DNA from: an uncultured Bacteroidota bacterium
Lineage (GTDB): Bacteria > Bacteroidota > Bacteroidia > Flavobacteriales > Flavobacteriaceae
Direction of reading: 5' to 3'
DNA: 17,389 bases
NCBI GenBank assembly: GCA_902610105.1
Contig: CACLUN010000016.1
Span: forward strand, 1-17,389
Below, in pieces: positions 1 through 8,190 of this stretch. The notes beneath the pieces are model-generated. The model did not search any database. It was not told where the DNA came from and saw only the letters and a list, made by a program, of their open reading frames with translations. Within the stretch, counting starts at the first letter, position 1. Each line of letters begins with the position of its first letter. Position numbers and translations under genes: made by a program.

Positions 1-688
1 TATTGGATGGATCATAAGTGCTTAAAAAATAATCCAATTCTTGAACTTTAATTTTAAAATTCGCATCTAAATTACCAATTAAAGAATCAATATCATAGAC
101 AGTTGCACCCTGCCTTGGATTAATAGTATCAGTATCTACATTATCAAGAATACCATCATCATCAGTGTCTGGGTCTAATGGATCTGTTCCATTGCTACGC
201 TCTAAAACATCAGAGAGGCCATCGCCATCGCTATCGCTATATATATCAAGTGGATCTACGTCATAAGCATCAATAACCCCATCACCATCTGTATCAAAAG
301 TATTGTTATAAAATGGAATATCTAAATATGCATCAACTACAATTTCATTTTCTTTAATAATCAAAATATTAGAATCATCTCCTTCCTCTTCCTTAGCCTG
401 ACTTGTAATTCCAAAAATTGGATTTAACTCATCTAAACTCAATTGAGAAACAAAAGCAGCTTCCCTATTACCAAAAACTTCATCTTCGATTTTACCTAGT
501 TGATAAATAGGAAGTCCTATTGACTTAAAAGCTGGAATTCTTTTTTGATTTATTGAAACATCAACATATTCAACATTGGTATCTATAGTATCAGATCTTA
601 AAAAATCTGTACCAATAGTATTATACTCTTTGTTACATGAGGTAAAAATTAGAGAATAAAGTAATATTAATGAAAGTTTAACTCTCAT
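1..688 (-). CDS. DUF4270 family lipoprotein, N-terminal part (runs off left edge)
   Basis: Translating the minus strand from the ATG at 688 gives 229 open codons before the left edge cuts the gene. Residues 1-18 are a lipoprotein signal peptide (hydrophobic stretch ending LIFTSC, Cys18). They are followed by NKEYNTIGTDFL, which resembles the mature start of flavobacterial DUF4270 proteins. Residues 131-187 form an Asp/Gly-rich block of thrombospondin type 3-like repeats (DTDGDG, DSDGDG, DTDDDG) likely to bind calcium. The product should be a membrane-anchored cell-envelope protein; its molecular function is unknown. The start overlaps the end of the upstream glgA-like gene by 11 bases, so the two are probably transcribed and translated together, an association I recall as common in flavobacteria. 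The family call rests on recognition of the N terminus; the C-terminal part is not visible. Confidence 0.8.
   Translation of the reverse strand, partial: MRVKLSLILLYSLIFTSCNKEYNTIGTDFLRSDTIDTNVEYVDVSINQKRIPAFKSIGLPIYQLGKIEDEVFGNREAAFVSQLSLDELNPIFGITSQAKEEEGDDSNILIIKENEIVVDAYLDIPFYNNTFDTDGDGVIDAYDVDPLDIYSDSDGDGLSDVLERSNGTDPLDPDTDDDGILDNVDTDTINPRQGATVYDIDSLIGNLDANFKIKVQELDYFLSTYDPSN
128..298 (-). repeat. Thrombospondin type 3-like Asp-rich repeats inside the DUF4270 gene
   Basis: Codons 131-187 encode three successive Asp-rich calcium-loop motifs (DTDGDGVID, DSDGDGLSD, DTDDDGILD) separated by about 20 residues. Similar loops are found in outer-surface proteins of Bacteroidota, where they bind calcium and act as rigid linkers. 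Here they interrupt the DUF4270 protein. Confidence 0.6.
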
Positions 689-1490
689 TAGGTAAAAATT
701 TACTGTAAAAATCTAAGTATTCTTTCTCAAAATCAATATCTGAAAAACACTCTAATACCGGAATTTTATTTTTCTTTAACATATCGCTGAAATTTTTTTT
801 AACATCTGATGCAAAAATTACGCCATCTGATAATGCTAGGGAAATCTTATATAAATTGTCATATGTTGGATTTTCAAGAATTGACAGGTTTTTATTATCA
901 ATTTCATCAAACTTTAACTTATTGACAATTCGTCTATCTAGTTTACCTTTAAGTCGATTATCATAAAGAGAAACAATCACTTTGGTATTTTCAAATATTG
1001 GCTCATTATTATAATAGTTTTTTAGGTATAGAGGAAGTAATGAGGCAATCCAACCATGAACATGAATTAAGTCAGGTGTCCAATTCAACTTTTTAATTGT
1101 TTCAATAATACCTTTTGCAAAAAAAATTGATCTTTCATCATTGTCCTTATAAAGTTTACCATTTTTATCTGACTCAACTAATTTACTTTTAAAATAATCC
1201 TCACTGTCAATAAAGTATACCTGCATTCTTTCTTTAGGGATTGATGCAACCTTTAATATTAAAGGCATATCCATATCATCAATTATAAGATTGATTCCTG
1301 ATAATCTTATTACTTCGTGTAATTGATGTCTTCTTTCGTTAATAATCCCATATTTAGGAATAAAAATTCTGGTTTGACCACCATTTTCATTTACCATTTT
1401 AGGCAAACTGTAAGTCATATTAGCTATGTCAGTTTGAGGCATATAAGGTATTACCTCAGAGGAAACGTATAAAATTTTTTTTCCTTTCAT
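678..1490 (-). CDS. glgA: Glycogen/starch synthase-like protein, single GT5 N-terminal domain
   Basis: The 270-residue product begins MKGKKILYVSSEVIPY and matches the N-terminal (GT5, Rossmann-like) domain of glycogen synthases. Recognisable parts are the first strand, GGQTRIFIPKYG (37-48), NERRHQLHEVIRLSG (51-65), NDERSIFFAKGIIE (117-130) and DLIHVHGW (140-147). The second GT1-type domain of a full GlgA (usually near 480 residues) is absent. The ADP-glucose-binding K-x-G-G-L motif that normally follows the first strand is replaced by MPQTDIANM. One-domain proteins of this type are common in Bacteroidota, so this is not a local truncation, but true glycogen synthase activity is uncertain. I chose the ATG at 1490 over the one at 1517 because a TAnnTTTG promoter element covers 1517-1524, which puts the transcript start downstream of 1517. 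DUF4270 follows with an 11-base overlap. Confidence 0.8.
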   Translation of the reverse strand: MKGKKILYVSSEVIPYMPQTDIANMTYSLPKMVNENGGQTRIFIPKYGIINERRHQLHEVIRLSGINLIIDDMDMPLILKVASIPKERMQVYFIDSEDYFKSKLVESDKNGKLYKDNDERSIFFAKGIIETIKKLNWTPDLIHVHGWIASLLPLYLKNYYNNEPIFENTKVIVSLYDNRLKGKLDRRIVNKLKFDEIDNKNLSILENPTYDNLYKISLALSDGVIFASDVKKNFSDMLKKNKIPVLECFSDIDFEKEYLDFYSKFLPNES

Positions 1491-1516
1491 AAATCCTATC
1501 TTGTAATATAGGTCCA

Positions 1517-1524
1517 CAAAATTA
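1517..1524 (-). promoter_or_regulatory. Putative -7 promoter element of glgA-like gene
   Basis: The minus strand reads TAATTTTG, a full match to the Bacteroidota -7 consensus TAnnTTTG. Transcription would start near 1510-1513, leaving a leader of about 20 bases before the ATG at 1490. I see no clear -33 TTG at the usual distance. Confidence 0.5.
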
Positions 1525-1555
1525 CAAAAATTATATAAGATTTAATGTAAAGTCT

Positions 1556-1563
1556 TATGTTTG
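1556..1563 (+). promoter_or_regulatory. Putative -7 promoter element of panC
   Basis: TATGTTTG matches TAnnTTTG and lies 22 bases before the panC ATG, giving a predicted leader of about 16-19 bases. It is divergent from the glgA element at 1517-1524, so the short region between the genes probably serves both. No convincing -33 element is visible. Confidence 0.5.
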
Positions 1564-1585
1564 CATGCTGTTAAAATTTTCTTAA

Positions 1586-2431
1586 ATGAATATTGTTAAG
1601 ACAAAATATGATTTAAATATATTATTAGCTAAACAAAGAATTTTATCAAAAAAAATTGGATTGGTGCCTACTATGGGTTCATTACATAAAGGTCATATTT
1701 CATTAATTGAAATTGCAAATAAAAAATCTGATTTTGTTTGGGTAACTATTTTTATAAATCCTACTCAGTTTAACGATATTAATGATTTCAATTCTTATCC
1801 AAAAGAAATTGATAATGATATAAAAAAAATAAAATCAATTTCTGAAAAAATAAATGTTTTCATACCAACTACAAATGAAATGTATCCAGAGAATATCTCA
1901 ATTGAAAAATTTAATATTGTGGGGATTAATAATATTTTAGAGGGAAAATCTCGACCTGGTCATTTTAATGGTGTTGCAACGATTGTGAAAAAACTATTTA
2001 ATTTGTTTTCCCCTAACATGGTCTTTTTTGGAGAAAAAGATTTTCAACAGACTTTAATTATTAAGGAATTAATAAAACAATTTTTTCCTAAAATTACAAT
2101 TTTTATATGCCCAACAATTAGGAATAAATATGGCTTAGCTTTAAGCTCAAGAAATCAATTGATTTCAAAAAAATTATTACCAAAATGTAAAATAATTTTT
2201 AATACACTGGAATTCGCAAAAGCAAATTATAATAAAATTGATTATCAAATTTTATCAAAAAAAATTAAAGAAAAAATTGAAATTTCAAATAAATTTAAAC
2301 TTGAATATTTTGAAATAAGAGACAATGAAAAATTAAATCTTTTTACTAATAAAAAAACACAAAAATATTACCGGGGTTTTATATGTGTTAAAGTTGAGGG
2401 AATTAGACTAATTGATAATTTACTTTTTTAG
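1586..2431 (+). CDS. panC: Pantothenate synthetase (pantoate--beta-alanine ligase)
   Basis: The 281-residue protein is full length for PanC, the cytoplasmic enzyme that joins pantoate and beta-alanine with ATP to make pantothenate, the precursor of coenzyme A. It shows the nucleotidyltransferase HIGH-like motif in VPTMGSLHKGH (27-37), FINPTQFN (56-63), the pantoate/ATP region RPGHFNGVATIV (123-134), FFGEKDFQQ (147-155) and the KMSKS-like ALSSRNQ (185-191). The ATG at 1586 gives the usual N terminus and has a promoter element upstream. In many flavobacteria panC is followed by panD (aspartate decarboxylase, the source of beta-alanine). Here the next gene is a convergent aldo/keto reductase only 9 bases away, so panD is not adjacent. 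The codons are very A+T-rich, with many AAA and ATT, like the neighbours. Confidence 0.95.
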   Translation: MNIVKTKYDLNILLAKQRILSKKIGLVPTMGSLHKGHISLIEIANKKSDFVWVTIFINPTQFNDINDFNSYPKEIDNDIKKIKSISEKINVFIPTTNEMYPENISIEKFNIVGINNILEGKSRPGHFNGVATIVKKLFNLFSPNMVFFGEKDFQQTLIIKELIKQFFPKITIFICPTIRNKYGLALSSRNQLISKKLLPKCKIIFNTLEFAKANYNKIDYQILSKKIKEKIEISNKFKLEYFEIRDNEKLNLFTNKKTQKYYRGFICVKVEGIRLIDNLLF

Positions 2432-2440
2432 AATTAAAAT

Positions 2441-3472
2441 TTATGGAGCTGGATTAGGATAAAGTTCCTGAACATAATTAATTTCCTTGATAATTTCGTC
2501 TGAGAGCTTGACATTTATACTATCAATATTTTCTTTTAATTGCTTTGTTGTTGTTGCTCCAATAATATTACTAGTAACAAAAGGTCTATCATTTACAAAA
2601 GATAATGCAAGGTTTGTCAATGAAATATTATGTTTTTTTGCTATTTCATTATACATAAGTGCAGCATTCATTGAGTTTTTCCCATTATATCTTTTTAGAT
2701 TTGGAAACAAATCAAGTCTGCTATTCTCGGGCATTTTATTATCAAAATATTTTCCTGTTAATATTCCAAAACCTAATGGTGAATAACCCAACAAGCCAAT
2801 ATTTTCTCTCTTGCAAATTTCAGAGCTACCAATTTCAAATAATCTGTTTAATAATGAATATGGGTTTTGAATTGTAATCATTTTGGGTAAAGACTCTTTT
2901 GAATATTCTAAAAATTTCATAATCCCCCACGGATTTTCATTTGATAATCCAATCTGTCTAATTTTACCAGATTTTATGATTTTATTTAGTTTTTCTAAAA
3001 TTTCTAGAAAATTATCTTCCCATTTATCATTTGAGTATTGAAATGATCTATTGCCAAATGTATTTGTTATTCTCTCAGGCCAATGCAATTGATATAAATC
3101 AATATAATCCGTCTTTAATCTTTTTAAACTGTTATCTACTGCTTGATCAATTGATTTTCCTTTAAAGCCAGTTTTTCTTATATGTGCAGTGTAAGCCCCT
3201 GGCCCTGCTATTTTAGTTGCTAAAATTATTTTATCTCTATTTTTATTTTCATAAAACCACCTACCAATTATTTCTTCAGTTACAGCATATTTATCAGCTG
3301 TAGCTGGAACAGGGTATAATTCAGCCGTATCAAAAAAATTAACTCCGTGCTCTAAACTAAAATTCATTTGATCAAAAGCTTCTTGAGTAGTATTTTGTCT
3401 ACCCCAGGTCATAGTGCCCAGACATATTTTACTTACTTTGATATTTGTTGTTGGTAAAAAATTGTACTCCAT
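2441..3472 (-). CDS. tas: Aldo/keto reductase, Tas-like
   Basis: The 343-residue protein starts MEYNFLPTTNIKVSKICLGTMTWG and belongs to the NADP(H)-dependent aldo/keto reductase TIM-barrel family, which reduces aldehydes and ketones in the cytoplasm. The catalytic tetrad is visible: Asp48 and Tyr53 (FFDTAELYP), Lys87 (ATKIAG) and His130 (YQLHWPER). C-terminal cofactor-binding segments include GYSPLGFGILTGKY (229-242) and SNIIGATTTKQL (301-312). GTMTWG and the YPVPA segment recall E. coli Tas; the physiological substrate is unknown. I place the start at 3472 rather than 3502. The ATG at 3472 forms a TAATG overlap with the xth stop, pointing to translational coupling, and the Tas-like N terminus begins exactly there. 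It is the last gene of a glyS-xth-AKR operon and ends 9 bases from convergent panC. Confidence 0.88.
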   Translation of the reverse strand: MEYNFLPTTNIKVSKICLGTMTWGRQNTTQEAFDQMNFSLEHGVNFFDTAELYPVPATADKYAVTEEIIGRWFYENKNRDKIILATKIAGPGAYTAHIRKTGFKGKSIDQAVDNSLKRLKTDYIDLYQLHWPERITNTFGNRSFQYSNDKWEDNFLEILEKLNKIIKSGKIRQIGLSNENPWGIMKFLEYSKESLPKMITIQNPYSLLNRLFEIGSSEICKRENIGLLGYSPLGFGILTGKYFDNKMPENSRLDLFPNLKRYNGKNSMNAALMYNEIAKKHNISLTNLALSFVNDRPFVTSNIIGATTTKQLKENIDSINVKLSDEIIKEINYVQELYPNPAP

Positions 3473-4236
3473 TAAATTTTTAAATTTAAACCAATTGGGC
3501 AATGATCAGAATGAACTACATCATCCAATATATAAGATTCAATTATATTGTTCTTAAGTTTTTCAACAGCCAATAAGTAATCAATTCTCCATCCCTTATT
3601 ACTATTCCTTGAATTTGCTCTGTAACTCCACCAAGAATAATTGTGCGGCGAATTATTAAATATTCGAAACGAATCAACAAATCCATACTGTATAAAACTA
3701 TCAATCCAATCTCGTTCTTCAGGTAAAAATCCTGAAACCTTTGCATTTCTAATTGGATCGTGTATGTCTATAGCTTTGTGACATATGTTAAAGTCTCCTC
3801 CAATAATCAGGTTTGGGACTTTAGGAATCAAATTATTTATGTACGTTTTAAAATCATCCATATATTTAAATTTAAAAGCCAAACGATTAATGTTAGTGCC
3901 GGATGGCAAGTATAAACTCATAACTGAAAAATTTTTAAAATCTACTCTCAAATTTCTACCTTCAAAATCCATATACTTAATTCCAGTACCATACTCCACA
4001 TTTAAGGGTTTAATTTTAGTTATTATTCCAACTCCACTATATCCCTTTTTTTGTGCTGAAAACCAATAATTATAATAACCTAAGTCTTCAAATATGGATT
4101 TATCAAACTGATCATCATTAGCTTTAATTTCTTGAAAACAGACAATATCAGGATTATAATCCTTTATCCAATCCAATAAATTTTTTCTTAGGGCAGCACG
4201 AATACCGTTAATATTATATGAAAGAATTTTAATCAA
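3472..4236 (-). CDS. xth: Exodeoxyribonuclease III (AP endonuclease)
   Basis: The 254-residue protein is a full-length member of the exonuclease III/APE1 endonuclease-exonuclease-phosphatase family. It cuts DNA at abasic sites and removes nucleotides from 3' ends in base-excision repair, using a divalent metal. Visible motifs in order are ILSYNINGIRA (4-14), the metal-ligand motif CFQEIKA with Glu36, YSGVGI (66-71), LYLPSG with Tyr109, IIGGDFNICH with Asp148 and Asn150, WRIDYLL with Asp219, and the C-terminal SDHCPIG with the catalytic His245. The N and C termini match the family, so the gene is complete. It starts 9 bases after the glyS stop and its own stop overlaps the aldo/keto reductase start by one base (TAATG), so it is the middle gene of a three-gene operon. 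Confidence 0.94.
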   Translation of the reverse strand: MIKILSYNINGIRAALRKNLLDWIKDYNPDIVCFQEIKANDDQFDKSIFEDLGYYNYWFSAQKKGYSGVGIITKIKPLNVEYGTGIKYMDFEGRNLRVDFKNFSVMSLYLPSGTNINRLAFKFKYMDDFKTYINNLIPKVPNLIIGGDFNICHKAIDIHDPIRNAKVSGFLPEERDWIDSFIQYGFVDSFRIFNNSPHNYSWWSYRANSRNSNKGWRIDYLLAVEKLKNNIIESYILDDVVHSDHCPIGLNLKI

Positions 4237-4245
4237 TTTATTTTG

Positions 4246-5772
4246 TTATAGCCAATTTGAAATATCAAAAGATTTATATAAAAAACCTTCAATATTTTCA
4301 ACTGATACCCTTTCTTGTTTCATAGAATCTCTATCTCTTATTGTAACTGTTTTATCTTGATTTGTTTGATGATCAATTGTAATACAATAAGGTGTTCCAA
4401 TTGCATCTTGCCTTCTATATCTTTTGCCAATTGCATCTTTTTCATCATATATTACATTATATTTTAACTTCAGCTTTTCCTTTAAATTAGTTGCAATTTC
4501 AGGCAATCCATCTTTTTTAACCAGCGGTAAAATTGCACATTTGTTTGGTGCTAATATTTTTGGGATTTTTAAAACAGTTCTTTCAGTTCCACCATCTAAT
4601 TTTTCAATATTCAAAGATTGTGAAAAAACTGCCAGAAACATTCTATCTAGACCAATTGATGTTTCAATAACATATGGCGTATATTTTTTTTCATCAAATG
4701 GATCGAAATATTTAATTTGTTTGGAGGAAAACTTTTCATGATTTGACAAATCAAAATCGGTTCTTGAATGAATACCCTCTAACTCTTTAAAGCCAAATGG
4801 AAAATCAAATTCAATATCACAAGCTGCATCTGCATAATGAGCAAGTTTTTCATGATTATGAAACCTATATTTTTCCTGATTAATTCCTAATGAAAGATGC
4901 CATTTCATTCTAGTCTGTTTCCAGAACTCATACCACTTTTTTTGTTCACCAGGTTTAATAAAAAACTGCATTTCCATTTGTTCAAATTCACGCATTCTGA
5001 AAATAAATTGTCTTGCTATAATCTCATTTCTAAATGCTTTACCAATTTGTGCAATGCCAAATGGGATTTTCATTCGCCCTGTTTTTAAAACATTCATGTA
5101 ATTAAGAAATATCCCTTGTGCAGTTTCTGGTCTTAGATATAAATCAGATGAGCTTTCAAGAGATGCCCCAAACTTTGTTTTAAACATTAAATTAAATTGC
5201 TTCACATCTGTCCAGTTTTTTGATCCTGAGATTGGACAGGTAATATTATTGTCTAATATTATCTTTTTAAGGTCCATTAAATTATCGTCATTAAGTGCTT
5301 TATTTAATCTAATTTTAAGATCATTAATTTGAGAATTATACTTTTTAGCTCGTTCATTTTTAGATAAAAATATTTTTAAATCAAATCTTTCTCCAATTCT
5401 TTTTTCATTTTTAGAAATTTCTTTATTTAATTTACTTTCAATTTTATCTATATAATCTTCAATTAAATTATCTGCTCGGTATCTCTTTTTTGAATCTTTG
5501 TTGTCAATAAGAGGGTCATTAAAAGCGTCTAAATGTCCACTCGCTTTCCATGTAGTTGGATGAGAAAATATTGCTGAATCTAATCCAACAATATTATCAT
5601 TCATATTTATCATTGATTTCCACCAATAATCTTTAATATTATTTTTTAGTAAAACTCCGTTTTGACCGTAATCATACACTGCGCTCAATCCATCATAAAT
5701 TTCACTTGATTGAAAAATAAAACCATATTCTTTAGCATGCGAAATTATTTTTTTGAATTTTTCTTCAGACAT
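4246..5772 (-). CDS. glyS: Glycine--tRNA ligase (dimeric, class II)
   Basis: The 508-residue protein is the homodimeric (alpha2) type of glycyl-tRNA synthetase, which charges tRNA-Gly with glycine in the cytoplasm. The N terminus has the family signature IYDGLSAVYDYGQNG (25-39). A charged, probably helical insertion spans about 105-175. The catalytic core includes LRPETAQG (213-220), motif 2 around FRNEIIARQ (247-255) and motif 3 GLDRMFLAVF (374-383). The anticodon-binding domain runs from about 408 to 500 (LAPNKCAILPL, then RYRRQDAIGTPYC). The N terminus matches flavobacterial homologues, so the ATG at 5772 is kept even though a promoter-like TATTTTTG ends only 4 bases upstream, which would make the transcript nearly leaderless. 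It is the first gene of an operon with xth and the aldo/keto reductase. Confidence 0.96.
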   Translation of the reverse strand: MSEEKFKKIISHAKEYGFIFQSSEIYDGLSAVYDYGQNGVLLKNNIKDYWWKSMINMNDNIVGLDSAIFSHPTTWKASGHLDAFNDPLIDNKDSKKRYRADNLIEDYIDKIESKLNKEISKNEKRIGERFDLKIFLSKNERAKKYNSQINDLKIRLNKALNDDNLMDLKKIILDNNITCPISGSKNWTDVKQFNLMFKTKFGASLESSSDLYLRPETAQGIFLNYMNVLKTGRMKIPFGIAQIGKAFRNEIIARQFIFRMREFEQMEMQFFIKPGEQKKWYEFWKQTRMKWHLSLGINQEKYRFHNHEKLAHYADAACDIEFDFPFGFKELEGIHSRTDFDLSNHEKFSSKQIKYFDPFDEKKYTPYVIETSIGLDRMFLAVFSQSLNIEKLDGGTERTVLKIPKILAPNKCAILPLVKKDGLPEIATNLKEKLKLKYNVIYDEKDAIGKRYRRQDAIGTPYCITIDHQTNQDKTVTIRDRDSMKQERVSVENIEGFLYKSFDISNWL

Positions 5773-5776
5773 CTAA

Positions 5777-5784
5777 CAAAAATA
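5777..5784 (-). promoter_or_regulatory. Putative -7 promoter element of glyS, close to the ATG
   Basis: The minus strand reads TATTTTTG, matching TAnnTTTG. It ends 4 bases before the glyS ATG, so transcription would begin at or next to the start codon. No -33 TTG is evident, so this may be chance in A+T-rich DNA. Confidence 0.3.
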
Positions 5785-5846
5785 CTATATTCATCTTTAT
5801 TATGATTTTAATAATTAAAAATTAATTCTTTTAGTTTTTGATATTT

Positions 5847-7439
5847 ATGAAAGTTCAGTCCATTCTACTATTAATTACAATTATTGTTTTTTTTTGCTCA
5901 TGTGCAAAAAGAGGTATACCTGAAGGTGGGCCAATGGATGAAAATCCGCCAGAAATTGTAAGGGAAGTTCCTGAAAATAATTCAATTTTTTTTAATAAAA
6001 AGAAGATTAGAATTTTTTTTGATGAATACATAAAATTAGAAAAACTAAATTCTCAACTTGTTGTATCTCCACCAATTGACAAAATTAAATATTCGATTTT
6101 TCCACAAGGAGGTGCCTCAAAATATATCGACATAGAGATTAATGAATCACTTGCTGATAGTACTACTTATGTCTTCAATTTTGGACAAAGTATAAAGGAC
6201 AATAATGAAGGTAATGAATTACCATTTTATAAATATGCATTCTCAACCGGCTCATACATAGATTCTTTAGAAATTGATGGTATAGTTACAGACGGTTATT
6301 CAGCAAAAACAGATGAATTAATTACAGCAATGCTTTATCCTGATAATGAAAAATTTTATGACTCAATTATATACAAAGAAAAACCAACCTATGTTGCAAG
6401 TACACTAGATAGTACATATTTTAATTTTACTAATATAAAAACAGGCAAGTATCATCTATTTGCAATTAAGGATAATAACAATAATTTTTTGTTCGATCCA
6501 CTCATCGATAAAATTGCTTATTACGACAGTATAATAAATCTTCCAGGTGAGTACGAAATTGATTTAAAAGTCTTTAAAGAAAATTCGGAATTTTTCATTT
6601 TTAAACCATTCCAGACATCATATAATAGACTGTCATTTGGGTTCAGAGGAAATACTGATAGTTTAGACATAAAAATCTCAAATAAAATTATTGATAATTC
6701 ATCACATATAACATTAGAAAAAGAAACAGATACCTTAAATTTCTGGTTTAAAGAATTCAATTACGATACTATTTATTTAGATGTAAAAAATAAAAAATTC
6801 AAAGAACAATTTAAAGTCGCTTATCCAAGAAAAAAATTGGAAAGAGATTCACTACAAATCAGTAGTGAAATACAAAATTCTATCGATTTAGGAAAAAAAT
6901 TTATTTTAAATAGCAACATTCCCTTATCAAAAATTGATGATCAATATATAAATATTTATAATAAAGATTCGGTAAGTATTGACTTTTCAACACGGATTAA
7001 AAATAGAACTGATATCGTTTTTGATTTTGAAATTTTACCTAATGATAAATATAATATTACAATCTTACCTAACGCGATCCTTGATTTTTTTGAGAATACA
7101 ATTGATACACTGAACTACTCTTTTAATACAAAAAAGAGTTCTGATTACGGATTATTAATTGTTGATATAGAAACATTGAAAAAATATCCTATTATTATCG
7201 AACTATTAGATACAAAAGAAAAAATTATTCAATCGAAATATATTCAAGGTCAATTTGACGAATGCATTTTTGAAAATATTAATCCTGGTGACTATAATTT
7301 AAGATTGATTCATGATAAAAATGAAAATTTTAAATGGGACTCTGGAAGTTATTTAAATAAAATTAAACCCGAGGAAACAATACACAGTTCAGAAAGAATA
7401 AAGATCAGAGCAAATTGGGTAATTCGCGAAAAAATATGA
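5847..7439 (+). CDS. Big_5 (bacterial Ig-like) domain lipoprotein
   Basis: The 530-residue product begins MKVQSILLLITIIVFFCSC, a lipoprotein signal peptide with Cys19 as the probable lipidation site, then AKRGIPEGGPMDENPPEI. This N terminus is typical of a conserved flavobacterial Ig-like lipoprotein. Residues about 33-136 form the Big_5 domain (NPPEIVREVPENN, RIFFDEYIKL, YVFNFGQSIKDNNEGN, YAFSTG). The segment TGKYHLFAIKDNNNNFLFDP near 200-220 and GDYNLRLIHDKNENFKWDSG near the C terminus look like two prealbumin-like beta modules. The protein is probably anchored in the outer membrane; its role is unknown. An in-frame TTG at 5838 could start 3 codons earlier, but the ATG at 5847 gives a normal signal peptide. 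A promoter-like TAGTTTTTG at 5832-5840 has one base too many between its halves. The stop is 4 bases from convergent sdhB. Confidence 0.85.
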   Translation: MKVQSILLLITIIVFFCSCAKRGIPEGGPMDENPPEIVREVPENNSIFFNKKKIRIFFDEYIKLEKLNSQLVVSPPIDKIKYSIFPQGGASKYIDIEINESLADSTTYVFNFGQSIKDNNEGNELPFYKYAFSTGSYIDSLEIDGIVTDGYSAKTDELITAMLYPDNEKFYDSIIYKEKPTYVASTLDSTYFNFTNIKTGKYHLFAIKDNNNNFLFDPLIDKIAYYDSIINLPGEYEIDLKVFKENSEFFIFKPFQTSYNRLSFGFRGNTDSLDIKISNKIIDNSSHITLEKETDTLNFWFKEFNYDTIYLDVKNKKFKEQFKVAYPRKKLERDSLQISSEIQNSIDLGKKFILNSNIPLSKIDDQYINIYNKDSVSIDFSTRIKNRTDIVFDFEILPNDKYNITILPNAILDFFENTIDTLNYSFNTKKSSDYGLLIVDIETLKKYPIIIELLDTKEKIIQSKYIQGQFDECIFENINPGDYNLRLIHDKNENFKWDSGSYLNKIKPEETIHSSERIKIRANWVIREKI

Positions 7440-7443
7440 TCTA

Positions 7444-8190
7444 TTATTTTTTAATATTTGCTTTAACATATTCTCTATTAAGCTTAGCGATGTAATCTAA
7501 TGAAATACCCTTTGGGCACTCAACATGACATGCTCCAGTATTTGTACAATTTCCAAAACCTTCTTCATCCATTTGATTAACCATATTTAAGACTCTATCG
7601 GTAGCTTCAACTTTACCTTGTGGTAACAGAGAAAATTGGGAGACTTTTGCTGACACAAAAAGCATGGCAGATGAGTTTTTACAACTGGCGACACATGCAC
7701 CACAACCAATACATGTTGCAGCATCAAATGCTTTATCAGCATTTTCTTTTTCAATCGGTATTGTATTAGCATCTAAAGTATTTCCAGATGTGTTTATGGA
7801 GATGAATCCACCTGATTGTTGTATTCTATCAAAGGCAGACCTATCAACAACTAAATCTTTAATTATTGGGAATGCTTTAGCTCTAAATGGTTCTATGTAT
7901 ATAGTATCACCATCTTTGAATCTCCTCATGTGAAGCTGACATGTAGTAATTAATTTATCAGGACCGTGAGGCTCACCATTTATAAACATGGAGCAAGACC
8001 CACAAATACCTTCTCTACAATCATGATCAAATGCAACCGGGTCACCGTCTTCCTCAATTATTTTTTCATTTAGTACATCCATCATTTCAAGAAATGACAT
8101 ATCAGATGAAATATTATCAATCTCATAATCAACCATACTACCTTTTGATTGGGTATTTTTTTGTCTCCATATTTTTAAATACAATTTCAT
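7444..8190 (-). CDS. sdhB: Succinate dehydrogenase iron-sulfur subunit
   Basis: The 248-residue protein is the electron-transfer subunit of complex II. It carries electrons from the FAD of SdhA through three clusters to quinone at the SdhC membrane anchor. The [2Fe-2S] ligands are Cys58, Cys63, Cys66 and Cys84 ([17 protein letters not shown]). The second domain has [11 protein letters not shown] (Cys160, 163, 166, 170) and [15 protein letters not shown] (Cys215, 221, 225). By family rule Cys160/163/166/225 hold [4Fe-4S] and Cys170/215/221 hold [3Fe-4S]. All ligands are present and the length is normal for the type-B enzymes of Bacteroidota. The start overlaps the sdhA stop by one base (TAATG), so translation is probably coupled. 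This is the last gene of sdhC-sdhA-sdhB, and I see no terminator hairpin in the 4 bases before the convergent lipoprotein gene. Confidence 0.97.
   Translation of the reverse strand: MKLYLKIWRQKNTQSKGSMVDYEIDNISSDMSFLEMMDVLNEKIIEEDGDPVAFDHDCREGICGSCSMFINGEPHGPDKLITTCQLHMRRFKDGDTIYIEPFRAKAFPIIKDLVVDRSAFDRIQQSGGFISINTSGNTLDANTIPIEKENADKAFDAATCIGCGACVASCKNSSAMLFVSAKVSQFSLLPQGKVEATDRVLNMVNQMDEEGFGNCTNTGACHVECPKGISLDYIAKLNREYVKANIKK

Noticed and set aside
1491..1517. Upstream ATG at 1517 as the start of the glgA-like gene
   Set aside because: It lies on a promoter-like TAATTTTG and adds 9 residues foreign to the family; MKGKKILYVSSEV at 1490 is the better start.
2487..2877. Plus-strand open frames inside the aldo/keto reductase gene
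   Set aside because: They are antisense to a clear enzyme gene, have no recognisable domain and arise from its codon pattern.
3473..3502. ATG at 3502 as the start of the aldo/keto reductase
   Set aside because: It would extend into xth and add 10 residues not typical of the family; the TAATG overlap at 3472 is the normal coupled start.
7664..7933. Plus-strand open frame of 89 codons antisense to sdhB
   Set aside because: It is a shadow of the conserved sdhB coding sequence with no own features.
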